Positions 33,350 through 43,447 are shown, numbered from the stretch's first letter. The stretch is 64,000 bases of DNA from CAVHXA01 sp963639765 (GCA_963639765.1 CAVHXA010000009.1:12728-76727), one strand, 5' to 3'. Made by a program: numbers and translations. Notes: generated by a model from the letters alone, not told the origin.

Positions 33350-35431
33350 ATGTGTGGATGTGAGCATTGTTTGAAATACGAAACCTGGAACCTGCCGAGC
33401 AGTGACCCACAGGCTGTGCGGGAGCTTGCGCAGGCCGGAATATCTCCGCTGGTTGCGGCCGTGATGGCCGGACGGGGCTATACAAAGCCTCAGGCGGCAT
33501 ACGATTTTTTAAACTCCTGGAAGGAGCCTTTGCCGGACCCCATGCTGATGCCGGATATGGACCGGGCCGTGGCCCGGATCCAAAGGGCACTGGTCTGCGG
33601 TGAGCAGATGGCTGTGTATGGGGATTACGACGTAGACGGCATTACCGCCACGTGCCTGCTGACCCAGTTTCTCAGAAACAGCGGCGGCAGCGTCACATAC
33701 TACATTCCCGACCGCATCGAAGAAGGCTATGGCCTGAATGCGACCGCAGTGCGGACGCTGCACAGCCGCGGCGTACGCCTGATCATAACCGTCGACTGCG
33801 GCATTACCGCAATAAGCGAGGCACAGCTGTGCAAAAGCCTTGGCATGGACCTGATCATCACCGACCACCATGCCTGTCGGGACGAGCTCCCGGATGCTGT
33901 GGCTGTGGTCAATCCGCATCGGGCCGACAGCGTCTATCCCTTTCCGCAGATTGCGGGCGTGGGCGTGGCCTTTAAGCTGGCGGCGGCGCTGGCAGACGAC
34001 CGGCAGGCCGTATTCGACGAATACTGCGACCTGGTCTGTCTCGGAACCATTGCGGACGTGATGCCGCTGCTGCACGAAAACCGCACCTACGTAACCTGCG
34101 GCATTCGGGCTTTGAGCCATGCGCGGCGGCCGGGCCTGAAGCAGCTGATCGGCGAATGCGGCATCACGGCGGTTTCGGCCACCTCCATCGGATATGCCCT
34201 GTGTCCGCGGATCAACGCGGCCGGGCGGCTCGGGCAGGTTTCACTTGCAACCGAGCTGATCCTTACAGACGACTATCTCCGTGCCGCCGAGCTGGCAGAC
34301 AGTCTGTGCGCGCTCAACCGCAGGCGTCAGACCATCGAGCAGCAGATCTATGTCGAAGCCAGGCAGATGCTTGCCGACCAGCCGCAGCCCGACGTCATCG
34401 TCCTTGCGGGGCGCAGCTGGCATCAGGGCGTGGTGGGGATTGTAGCCTCGCGCCTGGCAGAAGAATACGGCCGTCCCACGTTTCTGATCTGTCTCGACGG
34501 GCAGCGGGGGAAGGCTTCCTCGCGCAGCTACGGCGGGTTCAATCTCTTTTCGGCACTGGAGCAGTGCGCGGATCTGCTCGAGAGCTTTGGCGGACATGAA
34601 CTGGCTGCGGGCTTTACCATCCTTGAAGACAGCATTGCACCCTTCGCTGAACGCATGGGTGCTCTGGCCCGGGCCTATTACGCGAACGCCGTTGGCGGAA
34701 GTGTGCTGCAGGCAGACTGCTGTATTGCGGACTCATCACTCCTGACACTCGAAAACACCCGGGCGCTTGATGTGCTTGAGCCCTGCGGCGCGGCCTTTGC
34801 AAGGCCGGTATTCGTCCTGCGAGGCGTTACGGTTGAGCAGCTCAGTGAGGTGGGCGGAGGCAAGCATCTTCGGCTGCGGCTCCGACAGGCGGACCACAGC
34901 TTTTTCGGCATCTTTTTCTCGGTCAACGAGCTTCGCTCCGGCATTTCCGAGGGAGACACGGTTGAGCTTGCCTTCTGTCCGCAGGTCAACGAATTCCGAG
35001 GCGTACGCTCTGTCCAGCTCAACATCACCGATATCCGTCCAGAAGAGAGCGAACGGCGTGCGCAGCAGCGTCAGGCCGGGATATACGGGCGATATCGCGC
35101 AGGTGCGATTACAGCCTCCGAGGCAGAGGAGCTTTTGCCTGTGCGCAGCGACTTTGTGGCTGTGTGGCGCTATCTGAGCAGCCGATGCCGCGAAGGGACA
35201 CTGCAGGCGGACACGGCAAGTCTGAGCCGCCGGATTGCCCGCTGCTGCGGACAGCCGTGCAGCTATATGCGCACGCGCATTTGTCTGGATGTGTTCGCCG
35301 AGTGCGGGCTGATCGCCGCCGAATATCACGACCGAAGCATCCGTATTACGCTCTGCGCAGGCGACAAAAAGGTCGACCTGAACCGGAGCACCATCATCAC
35401 CGCACTGCAGCGGCTGAAGGCAGGTGAATAA
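33350..35431 (+). CDS. recJ: Single-stranded-DNA exonuclease RecJ
   Basis: A DHH-family 5'-3' single-strand exonuclease in recombination and mismatch repair. The DHH motifs YGDYDVDGITA, VDCGI and TDHHACRDELP are present, followed by DHHA1 and OB parts and a C-terminal extension typical of Firmicutes. The start is uncertain: ATG at 33350 gives 693 residues, but TTG at 33371 gives the more usual LKYETWNL beginning. Neither has a strong ribosome site. rel follows three bases after the stop. Confidence 0.93.
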   Translation: MCGCEHCLKYETWNLPSSDPQAVRELAQAGISPLVAAVMAGRGYTKPQAAYDFLNSWKEPLPDPMLMPDMDRAVARIQRALVCGEQMAVYGDYDVDGITATCLLTQFLRNSGGSVTYYIPDRIEEGYGLNATAVRTLHSRGVRLIITVDCGITAISEAQLCKSLGMDLIITDHHACRDELPDAVAVVNPHRADSVYPFPQIAGVGVAFKLAAALADDRQAVFDEYCDLVCLGTIADVMPLLHENRTYVTCGIRALSHARRPGLKQLIGECGITAVSATSIGYALCPRINAAGRLGQVSLATELILTDDYLRAAELADSLCALNRRRQTIEQQIYVEARQMLADQPQPDVIVLAGRSWHQGVVGIVASRLAEEYGRPTFLICLDGQRGKASSRSYGGFNLFSALEQCADLLESFGGHELAAGFTILEDSIAPFAERMGALARAYYANAVGGSVLQADCCIADSSLLTLENTRALDVLEPCGAAFARPVFVLRGVTVEQLSEVGGGKHLRLRLRQADHSFFGIFFSVNELRSGISEGDTVELAFCPQVNEFRGVRSVQLNITDIRPEESERRAQQRQAGIYGRYRAGAITASEAEELLPVRSDFVAVWRYLSSRCREGTLQADTASLSRRIARCCGQPCSYMRTRICLDVFAECGLIAAEYHDRSIRITLCAGDKKVDLNRSTIITALQRLKAGE

Positions 35432-35434
35432 CAC

Positions 35435-37615
35435 ATGGAATCCGTATCCGAGCACTATGACGCAATGATGCAGTCCGTAAAGCAGAATATCGCCGGCGCC
35501 GATCTCGACCGGATTCAGGAGGCATATGCGTATGCGCTGGTCAAGCATGCAGACCAGAAGCGAAAAGATGGCTCTCCGTATATCATTCACCCGCTGGCGG
35601 TAGCACAGATTGTGGCGGAAATCGGGCTGGATACCGATTCCGTGCTGGCTGCCCTGCTGCACGACTGCATAGAAGACACCGACTCCACCTTCGACGAAAT
35701 CGCAAGGCGCTTCGGAACAACGGTAGCCGAGCTGGTCGAGGGCGTAACCAAGCTTACGCGGGTTGCCTTTTCCTCCATGGAAGAAGAACAGATGGAAAAT
35801 CTGCGCAAAATGTTCATGGCCATGAGCCGCGATATCCGCGTGATTCTCATCAAGCTGGCAGACCGTCTGCACAACACGCGCACGCTGCAGTACCAGACGC
35901 CGGAAAAGCAGCGCACAAAGTCGCTTGAGACCATGGAGGTCTATGCGCCGCTGGCACACCGTCTGGGCATTCAGGCCATCAAGTGGGAACTGGAAGACAC
36001 CTCACTGAAGTATCTCGATCCGGTGGCCTACGACGAAATCAGCCGTGCGCTCGACATGCGGCAGCAGCAGTCCAAGCCCTTTATGGAGGCGGTCTATACG
36101 CGGCTCAGCGACCGTATGCAGGAGGCGGGCATCCGCGGTCAGATTACCTTCCGCATGAAGCACATCTACAGCATCTATCGCAAGATGTACAGCCAGAACC
36201 TCACACTGAACGAGGTCTATGATCTGTATGCCTTTCGTGTGATTGTAGAATCCATCCCCGACTGCTACAACATCCTGGGGCATGTACACGACCTGTTCAA
36301 CCTTGTCCCGGGCCGCTTTAAGGACTATATCTCCACACCCAAGCCCAACGGCTATCAGAGCCTGCATACCACAGTTATCGGCTCTGAGGGAATCCCGTTT
36401 GAGGTTCAGATCCGCACCTGGGACATGCACCGTGTGGCAGAATACGGTGTTGCCGCCCACTGGAAGTATAAGCAGGGCGGACAGGGCAGCGGAAGCGAGG
36501 AAAAGTTCGAATGGGTCCGTCGCCTGCTCGAAAACCAGCAGGACACCGACGCCGACGAGTACATCCACAGCCTCAAGATCGACATGTTCGACGACGAGGT
36601 ATTCGTCTTTACGCCGCAGGGCAAGCTGATTTCGCTGCCCGCGGGCTCCACGCCCATCGATTTTGCCTACAGCATCCATTCCGAGGTCGGCAACCACATG
36701 ATCGGCGCGAGAATCAACAGCCGCATTGTGGGCTACGACACCAAGCTGCAGAACGGCGACATCGTTGAGATTATCACCTCGCGCAGTGCCCGGGGACCAA
36801 GCCGGGACTGGCTGAACCTCTGCAAGAGCAATCAGGCCCGGAACAAAATCAGGCAGTGGTACAAAAAAGAGCGCCGCGAAGAGAACATCGAGCGGGGCCG
36901 CAGCAGCTTTGAGTCTGAGCTCAGGCGTCAGGGCTTTTCCACGGCCATGCTGACCGACGAAATACAGACACTGCTGCTCCGGCGCGTTTCCTTCAACACC
37001 ATGGACGACATGTACGCTGCGATCGGCTACGGCGGCATGACCGCACTCAAATCCGTAAACCGCGTCCGCGAGGAGCTGCAGCGATCCTCACGGGCCTCTG
37101 CGGCACAGAAGGAAGATCCGCACCGGCAGGCCTCTGCGGACCTGCATCCGCGCAGAAACATCAGGGGTGTTCTGGTAGAAGACATCGGCGACTGCATGAT
37201 CAAGTTTGCCCGCTGCTGCACGCCCGTCCCGGGCGACGACATCGTCGGCTTTGTAACAAAGCTGTCGGGCGTTTCCATCCACCGCCGGGACTGTCCGAAC
37301 GCCGCTGCCGCAGCAGGCCCCAACCTCGACGGGCGCTGGGTAAAGGTCAGCTGGACTGAAACCGAGACGGAGGCATTTTCCACCTCTCTGGTCCTCGAAT
37401 CCGAAGACCGCGACAACATGGCACTCGACGTGGCCACGGCCATGGCCTCCATGAAGCTCAAGGTTACCGAGCTGGGCTGCCGCGTGGTCGACGGGGGCAA
37501 GTGTATAACAAACCTCACCTTTGAGGTGCGCGACGCGGCACAGCTGCAGCAGATAAAAAACAGACTGATGGGCATTCGAGGCGTTACGGCCATCAAGCGG
37601 GGGAGGAGCACATGA
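35435..37615 (+). CDS. relA: Bifunctional (p)ppGpp synthetase/hydrolase Rel
   Basis: The stringent-response enzyme, 726 residues. It has an HD hydrolase domain (H76-D77 in HDCIEDT), a RelA/SpoT synthetase domain (STPKPNGYQSLHT, EVQIRTWDMHR), TGS (FVFTPQGKLI), a zinc-finger-like region (KFARCCTPVPGDD) and a C-terminal ACT domain. The hydrolase and synthetase motifs look intact, so it should both make and remove the alarmone. The recJ-rel-dtd order is conserved in many Clostridia. Its stop overlaps the dtd start. Confidence 0.96.
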   Translation: MESVSEHYDAMMQSVKQNIAGADLDRIQEAYAYALVKHADQKRKDGSPYIIHPLAVAQIVAEIGLDTDSVLAALLHDCIEDTDSTFDEIARRFGTTVAELVEGVTKLTRVAFSSMEEEQMENLRKMFMAMSRDIRVILIKLADRLHNTRTLQYQTPEKQRTKSLETMEVYAPLAHRLGIQAIKWELEDTSLKYLDPVAYDEISRALDMRQQQSKPFMEAVYTRLSDRMQEAGIRGQITFRMKHIYSIYRKMYSQNLTLNEVYDLYAFRVIVESIPDCYNILGHVHDLFNLVPGRFKDYISTPKPNGYQSLHTTVIGSEGIPFEVQIRTWDMHRVAEYGVAAHWKYKQGGQGSGSEEKFEWVRRLLENQQDTDADEYIHSLKIDMFDDEVFVFTPQGKLISLPAGSTPIDFAYSIHSEVGNHMIGARINSRIVGYDTKLQNGDIVEIITSRSARGPSRDWLNLCKSNQARNKIRQWYKKERREENIERGRSSFESELRRQGFSTAMLTDEIQTLLLRRVSFNTMDDMYAAIGYGGMTALKSVNRVREELQRSSRASAAQKEDPHRQASADLHPRRNIRGVLVEDIGDCMIKFARCCTPVPGDDIVGFVTKLSGVSIHRRDCPNAAAAAGPNLDGRWVKVSWTETETEAFSTSLVLESEDRDNMALDVATAMASMKLKVTELGCRVVDGGKCITNLTFEVRDAAQLQQIKNRLMGIRGVTAIKRGRST

Positions 37616-38085
37616 GAGCAGTTCTGACACGCGTGCGGTCCGCCTGCGTATGCATCGACGGCCGCGAGACAGGGCGGATTGGGCAGGGCTTTCTGGTTCT
37701 GCTGGGGGTGGGGCCCGACGACACACACGAGACCTGCCGCAGACTGGCCGAAAAAATCTGCTCGCTTCGCATCTTTGGCGACGAAAACGGAAAAATGAAC
37801 CGAAGTCTCGACGATGTTGGAGGCGGGCTTCTGGTGGTCAGCCAGTTTACCCTCTATGGCGACTGCGCAAAAGGCCGACGGCCCTCGTTTACGGGCGCGG
37901 CTCCGTCCGCGCAGGCCAACGCGCTGTATGTGCGTTTTCTCGAAGAATGCACCCGGCTGGGGCACACGCCGCAGCACGGCAGCTTTGGCGCGGATATGCA
38001 GGTTGCTTCGATAAACGACGGACCTGTTACACTGATTCTGGATACGGACCTGTGGTCTGTGTCCGCAAAGGGAGGACCGGCATGA
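37612..38085 (+). CDS. dtd: D-aminoacyl-tRNA deacylase
   Basis: Hydrolyses D-amino acids from mischarged tRNA. 157 residues with the SQFTLYGD motif and a C-terminal GADMQVASINDGPVT, which aligns with the usual Gly-cisPro-bearing MxVxxxNDGPVT. The start overlaps rel and the end overlaps the next gene as ATGA. Confidence 0.95.
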   Translation: MRAVLTRVRSACVCIDGRETGRIGQGFLVLLGVGPDDTHETCRRLAEKICSLRIFGDENGKMNRSLDDVGGGLLVVSQFTLYGDCAKGRRPSFTGAAPSAQANALYVRFLEECTRLGHTPQHGSFGADMQVASINDGPVTLILDTDLWSVSAKGGPA

Positions 38086-38693
38086 AAATTACCTGTCTGC
38101 AGCTTGGCGCGTATGCGACCAACTGCTATATCGTATGGGACGAGGCTACCGGCCGCGCCGCGGTGATCGATCCGGGCGACGACTGTCCGGCTATCGCATC
38201 GGCTCTTGCACGGAAAAATCTTACGGTTGGGCTGATTCTGCTGACCCACGGCCATTTTGACCATACCGGCGCGGTAGATGCGCTGCGCGAACAGACCGGC
38301 GCACCGGTGTACATGCACCGGGCAGACCTGTCCCTGGACAGGCAGGTCATGGACGTGACAAAGCCCTTCTGCTTTTACGACGAGGGCGACACGGTTTCAC
38401 TGGATGCGCTGCAATTCCGGGTTCTGCACACCCCGGGGCACACGCCGGGCAGTGTGTGCCTTGTCTGCGGCGAGGCTCTGTTTTCAGGCGACACGCTGTT
38501 TTGCGGCAGCTGCGGACGCACGGATTTTCCGGGCGGAAGCTGGGACGACATGGAGCACAGCCTTGCACGCCTGTATGCGCTGCCGGGGAACTATACCGTT
38601 CTGCCGGGGCATGAGAGCCTGACCATGCTTGCGGATGAGCGCGTGACCAATCCCTTTATGCGGCAGGCACTTGCGGACCTGAAGACCACATGA
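38082..38693 (+). CDS. MBL-fold metallohydrolase, glyoxalase II-like
   Basis: A 203-residue metallo-beta-lactamase fold hydrolase with two-metal ligands THGHFDH (56-61), HTPGHTPGS and FSGDTLF, and a late GHESL. The short form, lacking the C-terminal helical domain of true glyoxalase II, is widespread in Firmicutes next to rel and dtd. Its substrate is not established. GGGAGG precedes the ATG. Confidence 0.9.
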   Translation: MKITCLQLGAYATNCYIVWDEATGRAAVIDPGDDCPAIASALARKNLTVGLILLTHGHFDHTGAVDALREQTGAPVYMHRADLSLDRQVMDVTKPFCFYDEGDTVSLDALQFRVLHTPGHTPGSVCLVCGEALFSGDTLFCGSCGRTDFPGGSWDDMEHSLARLYALPGNYTVLPGHESLTMLADERVTNPFMRQALADLKTT

Positions 38694-40153
38694 AGCTGTT
38701 TTTGAGCGGGCACGGCTTCCGCTATGCCATGGAACAGATTCAGCTGTCTCTGTTTCCGCAGCAGCCTTTGCAGATCTGCACCGAACCTCCCGCGCCCGAA
38801 GAAGACGGCGCCGTCAGTGCGCTGTTCAGCCAACGGGGCACGCTTGTGTGCCGGACTGTCATCACCCTGCAGGGGCAGACCGGTCGGGCCGAGTGTGCGC
38901 TGACGGATGGCGAGGTCGATGAGGCACAGGTTCGCATGCTGCTTCGCCGCTGCTATTATCAGGCCGCACTGCCGCTGCTGCCGCGTGTGCCTGTATGGGG
39001 AGCTCTGTCCGGGGTCAGACCCAGCAAGCTGACAACCCGCCATCTGCTGGCGGGCGGAACCGAGCAGTCGGCCGACGCACTGCTGCGGGACGTATACAGC
39101 GTGGCCGCCGACCGGCGGGAGCTGTGCCTGCAGGCCAGCCGCGCCACAATGCAGGCGATCGGGCTGAGCCGCGAAAAGGATCTTTCCGTATATGTTGGCA
39201 TTCCGTTCTGCCCGACACGCTGCGCCTACTGCAGCTTTGTCAGTGCCTCGGTACAGCGCTTCTCCGGCCTGCTTGAGCCCTTTCTGCAGCAGTTGCTCGA
39301 CGAGATCTCCTATACGGGCATGCTGCTGCGGCAGTCCGGCTGGCATGTTCGCACCCTGTATATCGGCGGGGGAACGCCGACAACCCTGAGCAGCGGACAG
39401 CTCGAGCGTCTGATGCAGGCTCTCGACCGGGCCTTTGACCTGACCGATCTGCTGGAGTATACCGTTGAAGGCGGCAGGCCGGATACGCTCAGTGCGGAAA
39501 AGCTGCAGGTGCTTCGGCAGGGCGGTGCGACGCGGGTGAGCATCAATCCACAGACCATGTCCGACGAGATTCTGCAAAGGGTCGGACGGCGGCACACGGC
39601 AGCCGAGGTGATCGAATCCTTTCGCCAGGCCCGCGAGGCCGGCTTTGAGCAGATCAATATGGACCTCATCGCGGGGCTGCCCGGAGACAGTCCGCAGTGC
39701 TTTGCCGGGTCGCTGTGTCAGGTGATGCGGCTGAATCCCGAAAATATCACGGTACATACGCTTGCCCTGAAAAAGGGCGCGGACCTGTATGCGCAGCGCA
39801 AAAGTCTGCCGACGGACGAAGATGTGCAGACCATGCTTTCAGAGGCACAGGCTGCCCTTCGCGGCGGCGGATACGTGCCCTATTACCTCTATCGGCAGAA
39901 ATACATGTCCGGAAGCTTCGAAAACGTTGGCTGGACAAGGCCCGGCGGTATCTGCTGGTACAACATCTACATGATGGAAGAGCTGCATCCCGTGCTTGCG
40001 CTGGGAGGCGGAGGCGTAACCAAGCTTGTAGATGCGGCAACGGGCAGAATCCGGCGCTTTTCCAACCCGAAATATCCCACGGAATATCTGAATCGGCCGC
40101 AGGAAATCCGTGAACGGAAGCAGGCTTTTTTCTCTGCACTGGAAAAGCTTTAG
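38690..40153 (+). CDS. hemZ: Coproporphyrinogen dehydrogenase HemZ
   Basis: A 487-residue radical SAM protein with the CxxxCxxC cluster at Cys 174, 178 and 181 (CPTRCAYC), GGGTPT and an HemN-like C-terminal part. HemZ-type proteins are annotated as oxygen-independent coproporphyrinogen III oxidases, though many hosts lack a heme pathway and some act on other substrates. The N-terminal 160-residue extension, not found in HemN, is typical of HemZ. It overlaps the MBL gene by four bases. Confidence 0.9.
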   Translation: MKLFLSGHGFRYAMEQIQLSLFPQQPLQICTEPPAPEEDGAVSALFSQRGTLVCRTVITLQGQTGRAECALTDGEVDEAQVRMLLRRCYYQAALPLLPRVPVWGALSGVRPSKLTTRHLLAGGTEQSADALLRDVYSVAADRRELCLQASRATMQAIGLSREKDLSVYVGIPFCPTRCAYCSFVSASVQRFSGLLEPFLQQLLDEISYTGMLLRQSGWHVRTLYIGGGTPTTLSSGQLERLMQALDRAFDLTDLLEYTVEGGRPDTLSAEKLQVLRQGGATRVSINPQTMSDEILQRVGRRHTAAEVIESFRQAREAGFEQINMDLIAGLPGDSPQCFAGSLCQVMRLNPENITVHTLALKKGADLYAQRKSLPTDEDVQTMLSEAQAALRGGGYVPYYLYRQKYMSGSFENVGWTRPGGICWYNIYMMEELHPVLALGGGGVTKLVDAATGRIRRFSNPKYPTEYLNRPQEIRERKQAFFSALEKL

Positions 40154-40293
40154 AGCAGTACTGCATCCTTCGACAAGAGCGATTTGCAGGAGATTTCCTG
40201 CCGAATTCAGAAAGAAGACCGCAGTTATACACAGAGCATGGCTGCGGGATCCGGCCGGAAATCTTATCGCTCCTGACGAATGCTGTGGCTCCG
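40153..40293. repeat. Palindromic intergenic element, 140 bp
   Basis: It starts at GAGCAGTACTGCATCC after the hemZ stop and ends at GAATGCTGTGGCTCCGCC. The interior (GCGATTTGCAGGAGATTTCCTG, 40178-40199) matches the inverted interior of the element at 18124-18281. This shows that the family shares a body, not only ends. Confidence 0.6.
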
Positions 40294-40333
40294 CCTTCGG
40301 GCAAACCCATGAAAAACTATCCACGGAATCGAG

Positions 40334-41962
40334 ATGATCCCCTTGTCCAGGCCAATGAAAAAACAGACCTTTCTGCAGGGTGCGGCGGTGCTGACTGTCG
40401 CAACCATCGCAGTAAAAATCATCGGCGCCGTATACAAAATCCCGCTCGGGCTGGTGATCGGCGACCGGGGCTATACCTACTTTCTGGTGGCCTACAATAT
40501 CTATTCCATTCTGCTGACCATCTCTACGGCGGGCTTCCCGGTGGCCATGAGCCGCATGATCGCACAGGCACAGACACTTGGCAATTCCGCGCAGATCCGG
40601 CGCATTTATCGTGCCTCACTGTATATTTTTCTTGCACTCGGCGTGGCGGGTACGGCGGGCACGCTGCTTTTTGCAAAGCCGCTGGCGGCCTTTCAGGAAT
40701 CTCCCGACGCCTGGATTTCCGTCGCGGTGCTCTCACCATCTATCCTGTTTGTGTGCCTGTTTTCGTCCTATCGTGGCTTTTTCCAGGGACAGAGCATGAT
40801 GACGCCCACCGGCGTCAGTCAGGTGATCGAGGCACTTTCCAAGCTGCTGGTCGGTCTGGGTGCGGCCTGGCTGCTTCTGCAAAGGGGCTACAGCCTGGCT
40901 GCTGCGGCAGGCGGCGCGGTTCTGGGTGTTACGGTCGGCACGGTTCTGGCAGCGATTTATCTGGGCATCCGGCATCGGCGGGCCATGGCCGAGTTGAGCA
41001 GAGCACCCTCGCCTCCGCCCTCGGCTACCATGGGGCAAACCATACGGGAGCTGCTGGTGATTGCCATCCCCATCACCGTGGGCGCGGCGGGACTGCAGGT
41101 AATCAACGCCATCGACCAGAAGGTGGTTCTGGGGCTGCTGCTCGACCCGGTCGGCTTTTCGCAGGACAGGGCCGAAACGCTCTATGGCATCTATGGCAAG
41201 GCGACCACTATTTTCAATGTTCCGTCGGCTCTGGTAACTCCACTGACCATTGCGGTAATTCCGTCCATCACCGAGCGTCTTACGCTTGGCAATCGAAACG
41301 GAGCACGGATTGTGGGTGAGTCGTCGCTGCGGATTATGGCACTGCTGGCTCTGCCCTGCGCACTGGGCCTGGTGGTTCTGGGAGCACCCATCATGGGCAC
41401 TCTCTACGGCTATACCGGCGACACCCTTGTGCTTGGCGGAAGGCTTTTGTCTCTGCTTGGCGCGGCGGTTCTGTTCAACTGCATGGTGCTGATGACCAAC
41501 GCGGTTCTTCAGGCCAACGGCCATGTCCGTGCCCCAGTAATCACCATGGTTCTGGGCGGTTTTGTCAAAATCCTGACGGACTACGTGCTGGTCTCCAGGC
41601 CGGAGCTGCATATTCTGGGTGCGCCGATCAGCTCAATTGTAGGCTTTGGCGCCATCACGGTGATGAACGTGTTTGCCATGCGGCTGCTCATTGCCGAAAA
41701 AATCCGCGTGGTGCGCGTGATGCTCAGACCGCTTGCCGCTTCGTTGCTGATGGCCGCTGCGGCATACGGGGTTTATTATCTGTGCATGGCGGCTGCTCTG
41801 TCGCTGCGTCTGAGCTGCCTGATTGCCATTGCCGCGGCCGTGGCGGTGTATGCAGTGTGTGTATATGCGCTGCACTGCGTCACCTACGACGACTGTATGC
41901 TGCTGCCAAAGGGCGAGCAGATCGCCCGCCTGCTCAAAGTTCGCCGCAGCACCGAAATATAG
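40334..41962 (+). CDS. SpoVB/MurJ-like lipid flippase
   Basis: A 542-residue MOP-superfamily protein with about 14 membrane segments (start KIIGAVYKIPLGLVIGDRGYTYF), closest in layout to the YabM/SpoVB branch. These move lipid-linked cell wall or polysaccharide precursors across the membrane. Two starts are possible, ATG 40334 and ATG 40355; neither has a good ribosome site. mazG follows as in the Bacillus yabM-yabN order, which supports a YabM-like identity. Confidence 0.85.
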   Translation: MIPLSRPMKKQTFLQGAAVLTVATIAVKIIGAVYKIPLGLVIGDRGYTYFLVAYNIYSILLTISTAGFPVAMSRMIAQAQTLGNSAQIRRIYRASLYIFLALGVAGTAGTLLFAKPLAAFQESPDAWISVAVLSPSILFVCLFSSYRGFFQGQSMMTPTGVSQVIEALSKLLVGLGAAWLLLQRGYSLAAAAGGAVLGVTVGTVLAAIYLGIRHRRAMAELSRAPSPPPSATMGQTIRELLVIAIPITVGAAGLQVINAIDQKVVLGLLLDPVGFSQDRAETLYGIYGKATTIFNVPSALVTPLTIAVIPSITERLTLGNRNGARIVGESSLRIMALLALPCALGLVVLGAPIMGTLYGYTGDTLVLGGRLLSLLGAAVLFNCMVLMTNAVLQANGHVRAPVITMVLGGFVKILTDYVLVSRPELHILGAPISSIVGFGAITVMNVFAMRLLIAEKIRVVRVMLRPLAASLLMAAAAYGVYYLCMAAALSLRLSCLIAIAAAVAVYAVCVYALHCVTYDDCMLLPKGEQIARLLKVRRSTEI

Positions 41963-41982
41963 CTTGCAAAGGATATCGTGTT

Positions 41983-42741
41983 ATGGTAGATTTTGAATGC
42001 AAAAGCCGGTATACGTTTGCCGACCTTGTTGAGGTGGTGCGCCTGCTGCGCGGGCCGGGGGGCTGTCCGTGGGATGCAGAGCAGACCCACGCAAGCATCC
42101 GCCGCAACTTCATAGAAGAAACCTGCGAGGCCTGTGAAGCCATCGATACCGCCAACAGCGAGCTGTTGTGCGAAGAGCTGGGTGATGTTTTGCTCCAGGT
42201 ACTCTTTCACACCGACATCGAAGCTGAGGCCGGGCGCTTTACTCTCGAGGATATATGCGACCGCGAGACAAAAAAGCTTATATATCGGCATCCGCACGTA
42301 TTCGGATCGGTACAGGCCTCGGATACCGCCCAGGTCCTGACCAACTGGGATCATCTCAAACGGGTTGAAAAGGGTCAGAAAACCAACACCGACACGCTTC
42401 GCGCCGTTTCCCGGGCGCTGCCGTCGCTGTGGCGCGCGGAAAAGTTGCAGAAAAAGGCTGAGCAGGCCGGCATCCCGGCACCGGACCGTTCCCGGTGTCT
42501 GCGGCAGCTTGCAGACGACATACAGGCTCTGAACAGCTCCGATTCCGAAGCACTGCTGGGTCGCCTTCTGTTTCATGCAGTTGCACTGGCCCGTGCCCTG
42601 GGACAGGATCCGGAAACTGCGGCCACAGCCGCGTCCGACCGCTTCCTGCAGCGCTTTGCGGAGCTCGAGCAGACAACCGGGGCCGCGCAGGGCGAGCCTC
42701 TGCCACCGCAGCTGCACGACCGTCTCTGGTCGGAAGACTAG
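41983..42741 (+). CDS. mazG: Nucleoside triphosphate pyrophosphohydrolase MazG
   Basis: 252 residues that hydrolyse NTPs or dNTPs to monophosphates as house-cleaning or stress control. The metal-binding motif EETCEACEA and the matching EELGDVLLQVLFH are in the N-terminal domain; a second, degenerate MazG-like half follows. Bacillus YabN carries an extra methylase domain that is absent here. AAAGGA precedes the ATG. Confidence 0.93.
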   Translation: MVDFECKSRYTFADLVEVVRLLRGPGGCPWDAEQTHASIRRNFIEETCEACEAIDTANSELLCEELGDVLLQVLFHTDIEAEAGRFTLEDICDRETKKLIYRHPHVFGSVQASDTAQVLTNWDHLKRVEKGQKTNTDTLRAVSRALPSLWRAEKLQKKAEQAGIPAPDRSRCLRQLADDIQALNSSDSEALLGRLLFHAVALARALGQDPETAATAASDRFLQRFAELEQTTGAAQGEPLPPQLHDRLWSED

Positions 42742-42742
42742 A

Positions 42743-42776
42743 AGCACCGCACAATGGCCCTTGCGGTACTGCCCCC
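42743..42776. repeat. Short palindromic intergenic element
   Basis: AAGCACCGCACAATGG and CCTTGCGGTACTGCC form a compact inverted pair directly after mazG. Confidence 0.5.
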
Positions 42777-42842
42777 AACATCATGTACCCGCTGCGCAGT
42801 CAGCGCAGCTTGATTGCAACCAATATTTAGGAGGAAACAACA

Positions 42843-43121
42843 ATGACAAAAGCAGAACTGATCACAAAGGTCGCCGAAAAGTCCGGCCTGACCCAAAAGG
42901 ATTCCAGAGCGGCTCTCGATGCCGTGATCGCTGCCATCAACGAAGCACTGGCTGCCGGTGAAAGAGTGCAGCTCTCCGGCCTCGGCACGTTCGACACCAA
43001 AGAGCGCGCAGCCCGTACCTGCCGCAATCCCCGCAATCCCGAGGTTCCCGTTGAGGTTCCCGCAACCAAGGTTCCGGTTTTCCGGGCCGGCGCAGCACTG
43101 AAGGCCAGCGTAAAGGAATAA
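42843..43121 (+). CDS. hup: HU-type DNA-binding protein
   Basis: A 92-residue HU/IHF family nucleoid protein. The family arm motif, usually TGRNP, reads RTCRNPRNP here, with a Cys replacing the conserved Gly. A Gly/Pro/Val-rich arm (NPEVPVEVPATKVPVF) and the C-terminal helix follow. AGGAGG precedes the ATG. It lies in the mazG-rqcP cluster, as in many Clostridia. Confidence 0.95.
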   Translation: MTKAELITKVAEKSGLTQKDSRAALDAVIAAINEALAAGERVQLSGLGTFDTKERAARTCRNPRNPEVPVEVPATKVPVFRAGAALKASVKE

Positions 43122-43207
43122 GCAGAAGCAGGCACAGGCCCGGCATCTGCACAAAACGGATATTCGGCGGGCTCGGCAGAGTCCGCCGTTTTCAGAAAGG
43201 AACCGCA

Positions 43208-43447
43208 ATGAGACTGGATAAATATCTCAAGGTTTCGCGCCTGATCAAGCGGCGTACCGTGGCAAATGAAGCCTGCGACGCACAGCGCGTGACTGTAAAC
43301 GGTCGCCCGGCCAAGGCCGGATACGAGATAAAGGTCGGCGATGTGATCGAGATTCGCTTTGGCGCCCGGACTACCCGCATAGAGGTACTCAGCACAGCCG
43401 AAAACGTACGAAAAGACGATGCCGTTGGCATGTATCGCGAGGTTTAG
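43208..43447 (+). CDS. rqcP: S4-domain ribosome quality control protein RqcP
   Basis: A 79-residue S4 RNA-binding protein (MRLDKYLKVSRLIKRR). In Bacillus, RqcP (YabO) binds the 50S subunit and P-site tRNA during Ala tailing of stalled peptides by RqcH. It covers the full domain with no extension. AAAGGA precedes the start. Confidence 0.93.
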   Translation: MRLDKYLKVSRLIKRRTVANEACDAQRVTVNGRPAKAGYEIKVGDVIEIRFGARTTRIEVLSTAENVRKDDAVGMYREV

